Shown here piece after piece: positions 8,390 through 15,631 of a stretch of 43,603 nucleotides of DNA. Both the position numbers and the translations under genes were made by a program. A model generated the notes under the pieces. It worked only from the letters and a program-made list of their open reading frames with translations. It did no database searches and was not told the origin of the DNA. The stretch is from CAYQNU01 sp964419055 (GTDB lineage Bacteria > Bacteroidota > Bacteroidia > Flavobacteriales_D > Parvicellaceae), in NCBI GenBank assembly GCA_964419055.1, contig CAYQNU010000022.1, positions 1 to 43,603 on the forward strand. Direction: 5' to 3'. The number at the start of each line of letters is the position of its first letter. Position 1 is the stretch's first letter.

Positions 8390-8519
8390 CCTCATTCCGC
8401 GGATTTGTATTCCCGCAGTCTAAAATTAATGTTTTCAATTCTATTTCTCAAAAGAATAATTACTATCAATCAGAAAATACTTTTCTATTGCGTTTTGTTC
8501 AGCAGGGAACGATAAGGCG
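8390..8519. repeat. Structured ~130-bp intergenic repeat, copy 4
   Basis: The core is identical to copy 1, but both arms differ from the other copies while still matching each other: TTCCCGCAG on the left, and TTCCCTGCTG from the reverse complement of the right. It lies between the start of the 8335 gene and the stop of the OmpA-family gene, ending about 18 nt from that stop. Confidence 0.88.
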
Positions 8520-8536
8520 AAATAATAAATGTAATA

Positions 8537-9649
8537 CTACTCTTTATATTCAAATACATCCGTTATAGTTATTTCTATCCTCCTATTCATCGCTCTTCCT
8601 TCTTCTGTTGAATTGGTTGAAATGGGTTCTGAACTTCCTTTACCTGAAGTGCTTATTCTGTTTATTGATATGCCTTTTTCTAGCAAAATTTGCTTAACAG
8701 TTTCTGCTCTTCGTTCAGATAAAATGATATTAGTCTTAGGATTTCCTATGCTATCTGTATGCCCAGAAATTTCTACTTTTAAAAAAGGATTTACTGTTAA
8801 TAACGTAACTATTTTATCTAATTCTTTATGTGTGGAATCTATAAGGTTGTGTTGGTTGGTTCTAAACCGGAGTGAACTCATTATAATTTTATTTCCTACA
8901 TTAGGCAATTTAGAAATGGTTATCGTATCTATTTTGATTGTTTCCTCGCGGGTTATTGATTTAAATTCAGGTGTTACTTCTATTACTGATACATCGTCTA
9001 GATAATAATAACACACTTTGCTAGACATACCGTAATCATCGGATGTTGGTTTTCGTGATACGTTTTTAAATTTATCAAAGCTACCTATAGTTATATATTT
9101 CTCTCCTCCTTTAGCAATATAAGTGCCCGATACTTTTGTCCAATTAAATCTGTCTATGATAGCACTATCGCATTTAACTTGAGGAGTATATTTTAATCTA
9201 CGAGTAGTTTTCTTAAATATAAAATCTTTTCCTATGTAAGCACCTATTCCAGATGTTCCAACTCTAGATGTATGATCCAAACAAATATAAAATTCTATTA
9301 AATATTCTTTACCTACTTCTAGTGGATTAGTAAACTGACCCTGAATGTACTCCTTATAGCCTCTAATCTTCGAACCGAGTAAAGTTAACACCCCCATACA
9401 ATACTCCCCTGATCTGGGTCCCTCAATTAACTTTGGACCAACTTCCAAACATTTTCTACCTTTTTTAAAATAATCGGTAGAGCCCCAAGTTGGTTGTTCC
9501 CAATAGGTTACTCCTACTAAATCAAGAACGGTAGGGCAAGAGTATTTTCTAATAGTATTTTCTTCAAAACTAGGGTTTAACACCAGATTTTGTGATAAGA
9601 TAACACTACTCGTAAATAAGTTAAATAAAAGTATTCTAAGGTAATACAT
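8537..9649 (-). CDS. OmpA-family outer-membrane protein
   Basis: A 370-aa predicted exported protein anchored to peptidoglycan. The start is the ATG at 9649, since the in-frame codon just upstream is TTG; it gives the signal peptide MYYLRILLFNLFTSSVILSQ. Residues about 20-230 begin NLVLNPSFEENT and resemble the carbohydrate-binding-like 'NPSFE' jelly-roll domain seen in many flavobacterial OmpA proteins. The last 120 residues are an OmpA C-terminal domain with the peptidoglycan-binding signature (ISGHTDSIGNPKTN ... LSERRAETV ... MNRRIEI). A good promoter precedes it, and it is the first gene that could be transcribed into the repeat-bounded array downstream. Confidence 0.88.
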   Translation of the reverse strand: MYYLRILLFNLFTSSVILSQNLVLNPSFEENTIRKYSCPTVLDLVGVTYWEQPTWGSTDYFKKGRKCLEVGPKLIEGPRSGEYCMGVLTLLGSKIRGYKEYIQGQFTNPLEVGKEYLIEFYICLDHTSRVGTSGIGAYIGKDFIFKKTTRRLKYTPQVKCDSAIIDRFNWTKVSGTYIAKGGEKYITIGSFDKFKNVSRKPTSDDYGMSSKVCYYYLDDVSVIEVTPEFKSITREETIKIDTITISKLPNVGNKIIMSSLRFRTNQHNLIDSTHKELDKIVTLLTVNPFLKVEISGHTDSIGNPKTNIILSERRAETVKQILLEKGISINRISTSGKGSSEPISTNSTEEGRAMNRRIEITITDVFEYKE

Positions 9650-9684
9650 CAAATCACTTTAAAATTAAAATATGTAATTCACCA

Positions 9685-9713
9685 CAAATATAAATAATTC
9701 ATCTCACCTTCAA
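9685..9713 (-). promoter_or_regulatory. Promoter of the OmpA-family gene
   Basis: On the minus strand a TTG (plus-strand CAA at 9711-9713) is followed after 18 nt by TATATTTG (9685-9692), matching the Bacteroidota -33/-7 consensus. The leader would be about 30 nt. Confidence 0.75.
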
Positions 9714-9830
9714 CTATTAAATTTATTATTCCTATGGGGGCTTCGTGTGCAGCTAACTTGGCGCACTTTGCGGTTAAAAAAATCATTTTACTGCAGAGGA
9801 AGAACGAAGTTCTGATTTTGTTGTAAAAAG

Positions 9831-10952
9831 CTAACTAATAAATTCAAAATAATTGGTTTGATCTATTATCTTGAAGGAGGCTTCGTAGGTTTCTACAAAG
9901 TTTTTGGGAACCTTCACTTTTGATTTGGCTTGCCATTTAAATTCAAACGCATGAATGACGCCATCAACTTCTTCTACCCAATCTATTTCTTGCTGTTGCA
10001 CGGTGCGCCAAAAGTAGGTGTTTGCATAGTTCTTGTGATACGCTAGTTTTTTGATGCGTTCGGCAATTATAAAATTTTCCCATAAAGCACCTTTGTCGTT
10101 TCGTAATTCCAATGGATTGAAATTAGAAATTAATGCATTTCTCAAACCCGTGTCATAAAAGTAAATCTTTCGATTGGTTTTTATTTCATTTCGAATGTTT
10201 CTGCTAAAAGGATTGACTTTAAAAACTACATAGGATTTTTCCAACAAATCAATATAGTTACTTACGGTTTCTTTGTTGATTCCAAGCAATTGTGACAACT
10301 CATTATAGGATACTTCATTTCCAATTTGTAAGGCCAATGCTTGCGCTAATTTTTGTAATACTTCAGGTTTTTTTATCCTTGTAAGCGTTAACACATCTTT
10401 ATACAAATAGCTATTTACTAATGTATGTAACACTTGTTTGGCTTTTCCCGGAAAGTTGAGTACATCGGGGTACATTCCATATATTATTCGGTCTTCTAAT
10501 TGCTGATGAGTTTCTAAAAAACCCTGGGAAAGTTGCAGTTCTTCCATTGAAATGGGAAAGAGATTATATTCCCATTTTCGACCTGTTAGTGGTTCATTTA
10601 TTTCATTATTTAGATCCAAAGCTGAAGAACCGCTCAAAATTAATTGAACATGAGGAAATTGGTCAATAATTATTTTTGAAGTAATGCCTATGTTGCTGAT
10701 TCGCTGCGCTTCGTCTATAAAAACTATGGTGTGCTCACCAATTAGTCTTTTTAGAAATTCGGTATTGGGTAATTCTAATTGTTGCTGAATGGTAAAATCA
10801 TCCCCATCTAAAAATAAGTAAGGCTCTTTTTCCTTAAGAATTTGTTTTAATAAAGTAGATTTCCCCACTTGTCTAGGACCAATCAAAACAATAGCCTTTC
10901 CCAAGTTAAATAATTCTTCTATGTCTGCTCTTATTAGCCTATTAATTTTCAC
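9831..10952 (-). CDS. AAA ATPase with DUF4143 nuclease-like domain
   Basis: A 373-aa member of the common bacterial ATPase family pairing an N-terminal AAA domain with C-terminal DUF4143. Walker A is GPRQVGKST (residues 25-33), Walker B IVFIDEAQR, and a sensor-like LILSGSSALDL follows. A winged-helix-like stretch (SQLLGINKETVSNYIDLLEKSYVV) precedes DUF4143. The tail has the restriction-fold-like signature WRTVQQQEIDWVEE ... AFEFKWQ, with an E-x-K pattern. The start appears to be GTG at 10952, only 4 nt after a -7 element. Two 31-bp direct repeats lie upstream. The biological role of the family is unsettled; such genes are scattered and often horizontally transferred. Confidence 0.88.
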   Translation of the reverse strand: MKINRLIRADIEELFNLGKAIVLIGPRQVGKSTLLKQILKEKEPYLFLDGDDFTIQQQLELPNTEFLKRLIGEHTIVFIDEAQRISNIGITSKIIIDQFPHVQLILSGSSALDLNNEINEPLTGRKWEYNLFPISMEELQLSQGFLETHQQLEDRIIYGMYPDVLNFPGKAKQVLHTLVNSYLYKDVLTLTRIKKPEVLQKLAQALALQIGNEVSYNELSQLLGINKETVSNYIDLLEKSYVVFKVNPFSRNIRNEIKTNRKIYFYDTGLRNALISNFNPLELRNDKGALWENFIIAERIKKLAYHKNYANTYFWRTVQQQEIDWVEEVDGVIHAFEFKWQAKSKVKVPKNFVETYEASFKIIDQTNYFEFIS

Positions 10953-10956
10953 TTTG

Positions 10957-10964
10957 CAAAGTTA
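10957..10964 (-). promoter_or_regulatory. -7 element TAACTTTG of the AAA ATPase gene
   Basis: Minus-strand TAACTTTG, then CAAA, then the GTG start. A TTTGG 20 nt upstream, lying in the nearest 31-bp repeat, could serve as the -33 box. The layout predicts a leaderless mRNA. Confidence 0.65.
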
Positions 10965-10977
10965 CATTTTTATTTTC

Positions 10978-11040
10978 AAACCGCCAAATATTATAATAAT
11001 TGGACGATAAAACCGCCAAATATTATAATAATTGGACGAT
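10978..11040. repeat. Two perfect 31-bp direct repeats, period 32
   Basis: Copies at 10978-11008 and 11010-11040 are identical (each starts AAACCGCCAAATATT and ends TTGGACGAT) with a single A between them. They sit directly upstream of the AAA ATPase promoter, and the proximal copy supplies its possible -33 box. They could be an operator for self-regulation or a recent duplication. Confidence 0.9.
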
Positions 11041-11081
11041 TGAGATAAGTGTTAGATTGAGTTAAACTAACCAAACATCCG

Positions 11082-11129
11082 AACAACTGAATAACTGAGT
11101 AACTGACCAACTAAATAACCAATAAACCT
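11082..11129. repeat. Degenerate 8-bp tandem repeat (six units)
   Basis: Units read AACAACTG, AATAACTG, AGTAACTG, ACCAACTA, AATAACCA, ATAAACCT. They lie just downstream of the stop codon of the small membrane protein at 11136 and upstream of the 31-bp repeats. Confidence 0.65.
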
Positions 11130-11135
11130 GATAGC

Positions 11136-11318
11136 TTACTTTTTCACCCAAATCCATTGCCAGAAATAAAAAACGGCTCCAATGAGTATAATACTCGTGT
11201 AAAAAAAGTTTTTTCCAAAGGAGTAACCTTGTTTGGCATTGTAACGCGCTACAGCAAATGCCGCAGCAATGGCTACCAAACAGCCCACAATGATGAAATA
11301 ATATTCCTCCTTTCGCAT
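11136..11318 (-). CDS. Small two-helix membrane protein
   Basis: A 60-aa protein starting MRKEEYYFIIVGCLVAIAAAF at the ATG at 11318. It has two predicted membrane helices (about residues 7-22 and 36-52) joined by a short basic loop (RYNAKQGYSFGKN), and ends WIWVKK. The start was chosen because a consensus -7 element ends 4 nt upstream. No family is recognised. It is divergent from the ABC importer operon, with overlapping promoter regions. Confidence 0.65.
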   Translation of the reverse strand: MRKEEYYFIIVGCLVAIAAAFAVARYNAKQGYSFGKNFFYTSIILIGAVFYFWQWIWVKK

Positions 11319-11322
11319 TTTG

Positions 11323-11330
11323 CAAAAGTA
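11323..11330 (-). promoter_or_regulatory. -7 element TACTTTTG of the small membrane protein
   Basis: Minus-strand TACTTTTG-CAAA-ATG: the start codon follows after 4 nt, the same spacer sequence as at the AAA ATPase gene. It is divergent from the plus-strand -7 element at 11338. Confidence 0.65.
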
Positions 11331-11337
11331 AATCATT

Positions 11338-11345
11338 TAGTTTTG
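11338..11345 (+). promoter_or_regulatory. -7 element TAGTTTTG of the ABC importer operon
   Basis: Perfect TAnnTTTG followed by TGGT and the GTG start at 11350. The TTTG at 11319-11322 could be a short-spaced -33 box. A leaderless transcript is predicted. Confidence 0.65.
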
Positions 11346-11349
11346 TGGT

Positions 11350-12543
11350 GTGAAAAGAATTTTAAATAGGTGTCATTTTTGTTTTTTAATAGCAAGTCTC
11401 CTCGTGCTTAATGCGTGTAATTCTAATTCAACCGAAAAATCTGATCTTTCAACCCAACAATCATCAGGAAATTATGCACTACACTCCAACTATGCAACCC
11501 AATATGCCAAAGGTTTCAAACTGGGTATCGATACGGCATCGGGTTATCGAACCATTGAAGTGTACAATCCGTTTTCAAATAATACGCTGTTGAGTCGTTA
11601 TTTATTGGTGCCAAAAGGTGCGCCAACCGACAAAAACATCTTGTTTGATGGTATCGTTGTAGCTGTACCGTTGTCGAAAATAGGTGTTTTTTCGGCTACT
11701 TTTTTGGGGATGATTGATGCATTGGATGCGCTAGAAACGATTATTTTGGTGGAACGCAAAAACTATATTTATAATAGCGAAGTGTTGTCAAAAATTGAAA
11801 AAGGAAGCATTGCCGAAATTGGAGAATTGCCCAATATTAATGCAGAAAAATTGTTATTGGCCGAACCAGAAGTTGTTTTTTTAAGTGGTTTATCAGCCGA
11901 AATTGATAAGAGTTTATCCAAACCTCAAGAGTACGGCATTCACATGATTCAAAATTTTGATTGGATGGAAAGTCATCCATTGGCAAAAGCCGAATGGATT
12001 AAGTTTTTTGGCGCTTTTTTGGGAAAGGAGCAGCTAGCCGACAGCCTTTTTAATGTGGTAAAAACCAATTATATTTCCTATCAAAATGCTGCTGAAACAT
12101 TCACAGATGAGCCCAACATGCTCTTTTCTTCAATGTATTCGGGCACTTGGTATATTCCAGGGGGGAATAGTTATATTGCTACCATGACTCGTCATGCCAA
12201 TGGAACCTATCCGTGGATAACTGATCAAAGTGCTGGGAGTTTACCGCTGAGTTTTGAATCGGTAGTGGCGAAAAGCTTGGATGCTGATATTTGGTTAAAT
12301 CCCGATGTCCAATCTAAAGCTGAATTGAAAGATAGAGATAAGCGTTATGCTCAGTTTTTTGAAGGAAAACCAGATTTTTTGGGTGTATTTCAGAATGATA
12401 AACGCTCATTGCCTTCGGGCGGAAATGATTATTATGAAATGGGGGCATTTAGAGTAGATTGGGTATTGAGAGATATGCTCATTTTATTGCATCCTGAATT
12501 TATGTCGAGAGATTCTTTGTATTTTTACCGAGAATTGAACTGA
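11350..12543 (+). CDS. Metal-chelate ABC transporter substrate-binding lipoprotein
   Basis: Periplasmic ligand-binding component of an iron-siderophore or cobalamin type importer. It is 397 aa, starting at GTG with the lipoprotein signal MKRILNRCHFCFLIASLLVLNAC. The fold is the class III (BtuF/FepB/TroA-like) two-lobed type: phrases such as GIVVAVPLSKIGVFSA, AEPEVVFLSG and LSFESVVAKSLDADIWLNPD fit the periplasmic-binding family around the inter-lobe helix. It is the first gene of a three-gene operon with a FecCD permease 10 nt downstream and an ATPase. The ligand (ferric chelate, haem or cobalamin) cannot be decided from sequence, and no TonB-dependent receptor is adjacent. Confidence 0.88.
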   Translation: MKRILNRCHFCFLIASLLVLNACNSNSTEKSDLSTQQSSGNYALHSNYATQYAKGFKLGIDTASGYRTIEVYNPFSNNTLLSRYLLVPKGAPTDKNILFDGIVVAVPLSKIGVFSATFLGMIDALDALETIILVERKNYIYNSEVLSKIEKGSIAEIGELPNINAEKLLLAEPEVVFLSGLSAEIDKSLSKPQEYGIHMIQNFDWMESHPLAKAEWIKFFGAFLGKEQLADSLFNVVKTNYISYQNAAETFTDEPNMLFSSMYSGTWYIPGGNSYIATMTRHANGTYPWITDQSAGSLPLSFESVVAKSLDADIWLNPDVQSKAELKDRDKRYAQFFEGKPDFLGVFQNDKRSLPSGGNDYYEMGAFRVDWVLRDMLILLHPEFMSRDSLYFYRELN

Positions 12544-12553
12544 TTTAATTGAT

Positions 12554-13570
12554 ATGAAACTATCCAATCCAACCTTTTTTTTTACAATGGCCACCATCAA
12601 ATTGGTGCTATTGGCTTTAATAGGGCTGTTTTTGGGCAGTGAATTGTTATCTATAAATCAAGTTTGGGAAGGTCTTTTTTCGACCGAAAAAAATACCACT
12701 TCTTACATTCTCTATGAATTGCGCATTCCTAGAATTTTGACGTCCATTTTTGTAGGAGCAGCTTTGTCTCTTTCGGGTTTGATGATGCAAACCTACTTTA
12801 GAAATGCGTTGGCTGGACCTTATATTTTGGGAGTAAGTGCTGGTTCGGGATTAGGAATCGCGGTTTTTACTATGTTAGGTGCATTAATCGGTTACAATTT
12901 TGCTGATTTAGGCATTGGAATTACCTTCGCTGGGATAGCAGGAGGGTTTTCCATTTTATTATTGGTTTCGTTGATGAGCCGCTATATTGGCAATGGTTCT
13001 ATGTTGCTCATTGTAGGATTGATGTTGGGGAGTTTTGCCAGTGCTGCTGTGGGTTTATTGCAATATTTTTCGGCAAGCGAAGCCATAAAAAAATACTTAT
13101 TGTGGACATTTGGTTCGTTAAACTCTGTCACAATGGATGATTTAGTGATTTTGATACCCATTATTTTTGTCATAATGGTCTTCACTTTGTTTTTTACCAA
13201 TTCATTAAATGCGTTGCTTTTAGGTGAATCTGAAGCCCAATCATTAGGCATTTCTATCAAGAGAGATAAGTTGCTTTTATTGCTTCTTTCAGGTACGTTG
13301 GCTGCATTGGTCACGGTTTATTGCGGCCCCATTGCCTTTGTTGGATTGGCAGCACCGCATCTTTCACGTATGATGCTCAAAACGGTGAATCATAAAATAT
13401 TGATACCCGCAAGTATTCTAACGGGGGCTTTGCTGCTCTTGTTTTGTGATATCATTGCCCAATTACCAGGTTCAGATATGCAATTGCCCATCAATGCAGT
13501 TACCTCTATCATAGGTGCACCTTTGGTTATATATATTATTTTCCAAAACCGAACGTTGAATTATGAGTAA
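12554..13570 (+). CDS. FecCD-family ABC transporter permease
   Basis: A 338-aa inner-membrane permease of the BtuC/FecCD family with about ten membrane helices. Family hallmarks are visible: ELRIPRILTSIFVGAALSLSG, MQTYFRNALAGPYILGVSAG, GESEAQSLGI and the late GPIAFVGLAAPHLSRM, which contains the cytoplasmic loop contacting the ATPase. It lies 10 nt after the binding-protein gene and overlaps the ATPase gene by 8 nt, so the three are translated from one message. It forms the translocation pore for a ferric-chelate, haem or cobalamin type substrate. Confidence 0.95.
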   Translation: MKLSNPTFFFTMATIKLVLLALIGLFLGSELLSINQVWEGLFSTEKNTTSYILYELRIPRILTSIFVGAALSLSGLMMQTYFRNALAGPYILGVSAGSGLGIAVFTMLGALIGYNFADLGIGITFAGIAGGFSILLLVSLMSRYIGNGSMLLIVGLMLGSFASAAVGLLQYFSASEAIKKYLLWTFGSLNSVTMDDLVILIPIIFVIMVFTLFFTNSLNALLLGESEAQSLGISIKRDKLLLLLLSGTLAALVTVYCGPIAFVGLAAPHLSRMMLKTVNHKILIPASILTGALLLLFCDIIAQLPGSDMQLPINAVTSIIGAPLVIYIIFQNRTLNYE

Positions 13571-14282
13571 GTGTATTTTAGAACTTAAGCAAGTCAGTAT
13601 AGGTTATGCCAATAAACCCTTGATTTCAGAATTGAATGTGCAATTTGCCAGTCAAAAAATGTACGTAATTATAGGAAATAATGGTGTGGGTAAATCAACT
13701 TTTTTGAAAAGCATATTGGGGCAAATTCCTTTGATAAAAGGTGACTTGATTTTAGATAATACCCCTTTTCGGTCATTGACAACTATACAAATAGCCAAAA
13801 AAATTGCCTATGTGCCATCCAAAACCAATTATGTAAGTGGAATTTCGGTTAGAGATATGCTTCATTTTGGTAGAATACCACATTTATCTTTTTTTGGTAC
13901 AACAACCATCAATGATAAAAACATTATTGAGCAAACCATTTCCTTGTTGAATATTGAATCGTTGTTGGATCAAAAATTTGAACAATTATCAGATGGGCAA
14001 CAACAAAAAGTACGCATAGCAAGGGTGTTGATTCAAGATACGCCCATCATTGTGTTGGATGAACCCACATCCCATTTAGACATTGGTCAAAAAGCGATAA
14101 TATTCAACTTGCTCAACCAATTAGCTCAACAAGGTAAAACCATTATTTGCGCTACCCACGATATACACAGTGTGCTTGATTATGCCGATGAAATACTGTT
14201 TTTTAATGCGTCTAAAACAGTTGATATTTTTGAGAAATCGAATATTAAAAAAGAAGAATTGATAATTCGTTTGACACAATAA
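13563..14282 (+). CDS. Metal-chelate ABC transporter ATP-binding protein
   Basis: A 239-aa ATPase that drives the FecCD permease. Walker A is GNNGVGKST (residues 38-46), the signature is LSDGQQQKVRIARVL, Walker B is PIIVLDEPTSHLD, and the H-loop is ATHD. The length and the order next to FecCD match the FecE/BtuD family. It overlaps the permease gene by 8 nt, implying coupled translation. It converges with the hydrolase gene, with only about 20 nt between the stops. Confidence 0.95.
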   Translation: MSKCILELKQVSIGYANKPLISELNVQFASQKMYVIIGNNGVGKSTFLKSILGQIPLIKGDLILDNTPFRSLTTIQIAKKIAYVPSKTNYVSGISVRDMLHFGRIPHLSFFGTTTINDKNIIEQTISLLNIESLLDQKFEQLSDGQQQKVRIARVLIQDTPIIVLDEPTSHLDIGQKAIIFNLLNQLAQQGKTIICATHDIHSVLDYADEILFFNASKTVDIFEKSNIKKEELIIRLTQ

Positions 14283-14285
14283 CAC

Positions 14286-14304
14286 AACGTAATTGTTTTA
14301 CGTT
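14286..14304. terminator. Small hairpin between convergent genes
   Basis: Inverted repeat AACGTAA (14286-14292) and TTACGTT (14298-14304) with a 5-nt loop, in the short gap between convergent stops. No strong T-run follows on either strand, so its role as a terminator is weak. Confidence 0.35.
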
Positions 14305-15067
14305 ACCCCAAAAACTCCATTACCAAACGATAAAATTCCAATGGATTTTCAGCGTGAACCCAATGTCCTGCGCCATACACTGTTTCGATATCGCAGTTGG
14401 GGAATTGAAGATAAATGGCTGAATAATCAGATTCCAAAATATAATTAGATTTCTCTCCTCTCAAAAAAAGCGTTTCTATCTGCACTTGATCAATAGGAAT
14501 AGCTCCAATGATAGTATGCATAGAATTGGTTAAAACAGGAAGGTTCATTCGCCAAGCTAATTCACCTTTTTCTCTCCAATACAAATTTTTCATTAGAAAT
14601 AGCTTTACACCTTCATCTTTTATGTAGTTGGAAATTACGGCATCTGCTTCCCCACGTGTTTTTACAAAATCAAAATCCACAGCATTTAGCCCATCCAAAA
14701 TAGCATCGTGATGCAATGGATATCCTTTGGGACCGATATCTACAATTATTAGTTTATTAAGTAATTCGGGATGCAATTGGGCCAAACGCATAGCCGCTTT
14801 TCCTCCCATAGAGTGTCCAATGAGATTTACTTTAGGGAGCTTTAAGTCGGTAATGAGTTCATACAAATCAGCTGCCATTAAATCATAATCAAACGCTTCA
14901 CTGTGGGGTGAGTGCCCGTGATTACGTTGGTCAATTAAGTATACTTGTGTATGCTCTGCAAATTTTTTGCCTAACGTTTGCCAATTATCTAGGTTTCCAA
15001 AAAGTCCGTGAACAATTAACAGCGGAATATCGTTTGGTCCTTCAAGGTGTTTGTAATGCAGTTTCAT
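14303..15067 (-). CDS. Alpha/beta-fold hydrolase (YbfF-like esterase)
   Basis: A 254-aa cytoplasmic serine hydrolase. The start was set at the ATG at 15067 (MKLHYKHLEG), behind a promoter; the longer frame begins with TTG. The oxyanion segment LIVHGLFGNLDNW, the RNHGHSPHS loop, the nucleophile elbow GHSMGG (Ser86) and the catalytic His in GAGHWVHAENP (His235) are all in place, typical of the YbfF/EPHX-like acyl-ester hydrolases. The physiological substrate is unknown. It is transcribed alone, convergent with the ABC importer. Confidence 0.9.
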   Translation of the reverse strand: MKLHYKHLEGPNDIPLLIVHGLFGNLDNWQTLGKKFAEHTQVYLIDQRNHGHSPHSEAFDYDLMAADLYELITDLKLPKVNLIGHSMGGKAAMRLAQLHPELLNKLIIVDIGPKGYPLHHDAILDGLNAVDFDFVKTRGEADAVISNYIKDEGVKLFLMKNLYWREKGELAWRMNLPVLTNSMHTIIGAIPIDQVQIETLFLRGEKSNYILESDYSAIYLQFPNCDIETVYGAGHWVHAENPLEFYRLVMEFLG

Positions 15068-15085
15068 ATAATCTGAAATAGACCA

Positions 15086-15093
15086 CAAAATTA
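15086..15093 (-). promoter_or_regulatory. -7 element TAATTTTG of the hydrolase gene
   Basis: Minus-strand TAATTTTG lies 18 nt upstream of the ATG at 15067, a normal leader length. No clear -33 TTG at the usual distance. Confidence 0.6.
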
Positions 15094-15123
15094 TATAATA
15101 ACCAATTAACCTGAGTTATATTA

Positions 15124-15567
15124 TTAATAACATTCGGCATTAGGGGCATAAATCCATTTTGAGCCATCAAACGTGTAGTATATAGCAATATTTTTAAACG
15201 CGTAGACAACAGATTCTTTGATTATTTTTGATGTTATCTTAAACTCTGTTTCTATTGGTTGATTTGAAATTTTATTTTCAAGCAGACGTTGATTGCCTGT
15301 CAAAGGTATTTGATCATATATTGAAACGATTTTCTCAGTCGAAGATTTAAATAATGAATTCCAAGCTTTTGACATTTTATATTGTGTTGAATACGATTTA
15401 GTTGAATCAACAAGTTCATTTTCTTGTTCAGCTACTATTAACACATGCTTTGCGACCATTGGTTCTGATTGATTAATTGCCTGAAAAGTACATTTTAATA
15501 TATTACCCTCAAGATTTTCATCTTTTAGTAAGGGTTTTATATATTTATAATCAAATTCTGTTGACAT
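15124..15567 (-). CDS. Hypothetical cytoplasmic protein
   Basis: A 147-aa protein with no signal peptide and no membrane segment. It is mixed alpha/beta by composition (VAKHVLIVAEQENELV, IKESVVYAFKNIAIYYTFDGSKWIY). I do not recognise a family. It begins at ATG 15567, just beyond the terminator hairpin of the preceding gene. The minus-strand TCTTTTTG 11 nt upstream is one base off the -7 consensus and may be its promoter. Confidence 0.65.
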   Translation of the reverse strand: MSTEFDYKYIKPLLKDENLEGNILKCTFQAINQSEPMVAKHVLIVAEQENELVDSTKSYSTQYKMSKAWNSLFKSSTEKIVSIYDQIPLTGNQRLLENKISNQPIETEFKITSKIIKESVVYAFKNIAIYYTFDGSKWIYAPNAECY

Positions 15568-15573
15568 ATATGT

Positions 15574-15615
15574 ACAAAAAGACTTAAGCCCACCTCATTT
15601 TCTTGTTGAGGTGGG
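15574..15615 (-). terminator. Terminator of the 15632 lipoprotein gene
   Basis: A 9-bp GC-rich stem (CCCACCTCA at 15589-15597 with TGAGGTGGG at 15607-15615), with an A-run on the plus strand at 15576-15580 that reads as U on the minus-strand transcript. It lies 17 nt after the stop codon. Confidence 0.65.
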
Positions 15616-15631
15616 TTATTTTATGTATTCG

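Noticed and set aside
6178..8519. Repeats as a CRISPR array
   Set aside because: Units are ~140 bp, only four, and the spacers are whole genes of several hundred bases; no cas genes.
6178..8519. Canonical integron attC sites
   Set aside because: No RYYYAAC / GTTRRRY core pair was found at the repeat ends and there is no integrase in the window; only the topology is similar.
11062..11325. Minus-strand 87-codon frame overlapping the small membrane protein
   Set aside because: It is out of frame with the 60-aa protein that has a promoter, a sensible start and two clear membrane helices; its composition is Cys/Trp-rich noise.
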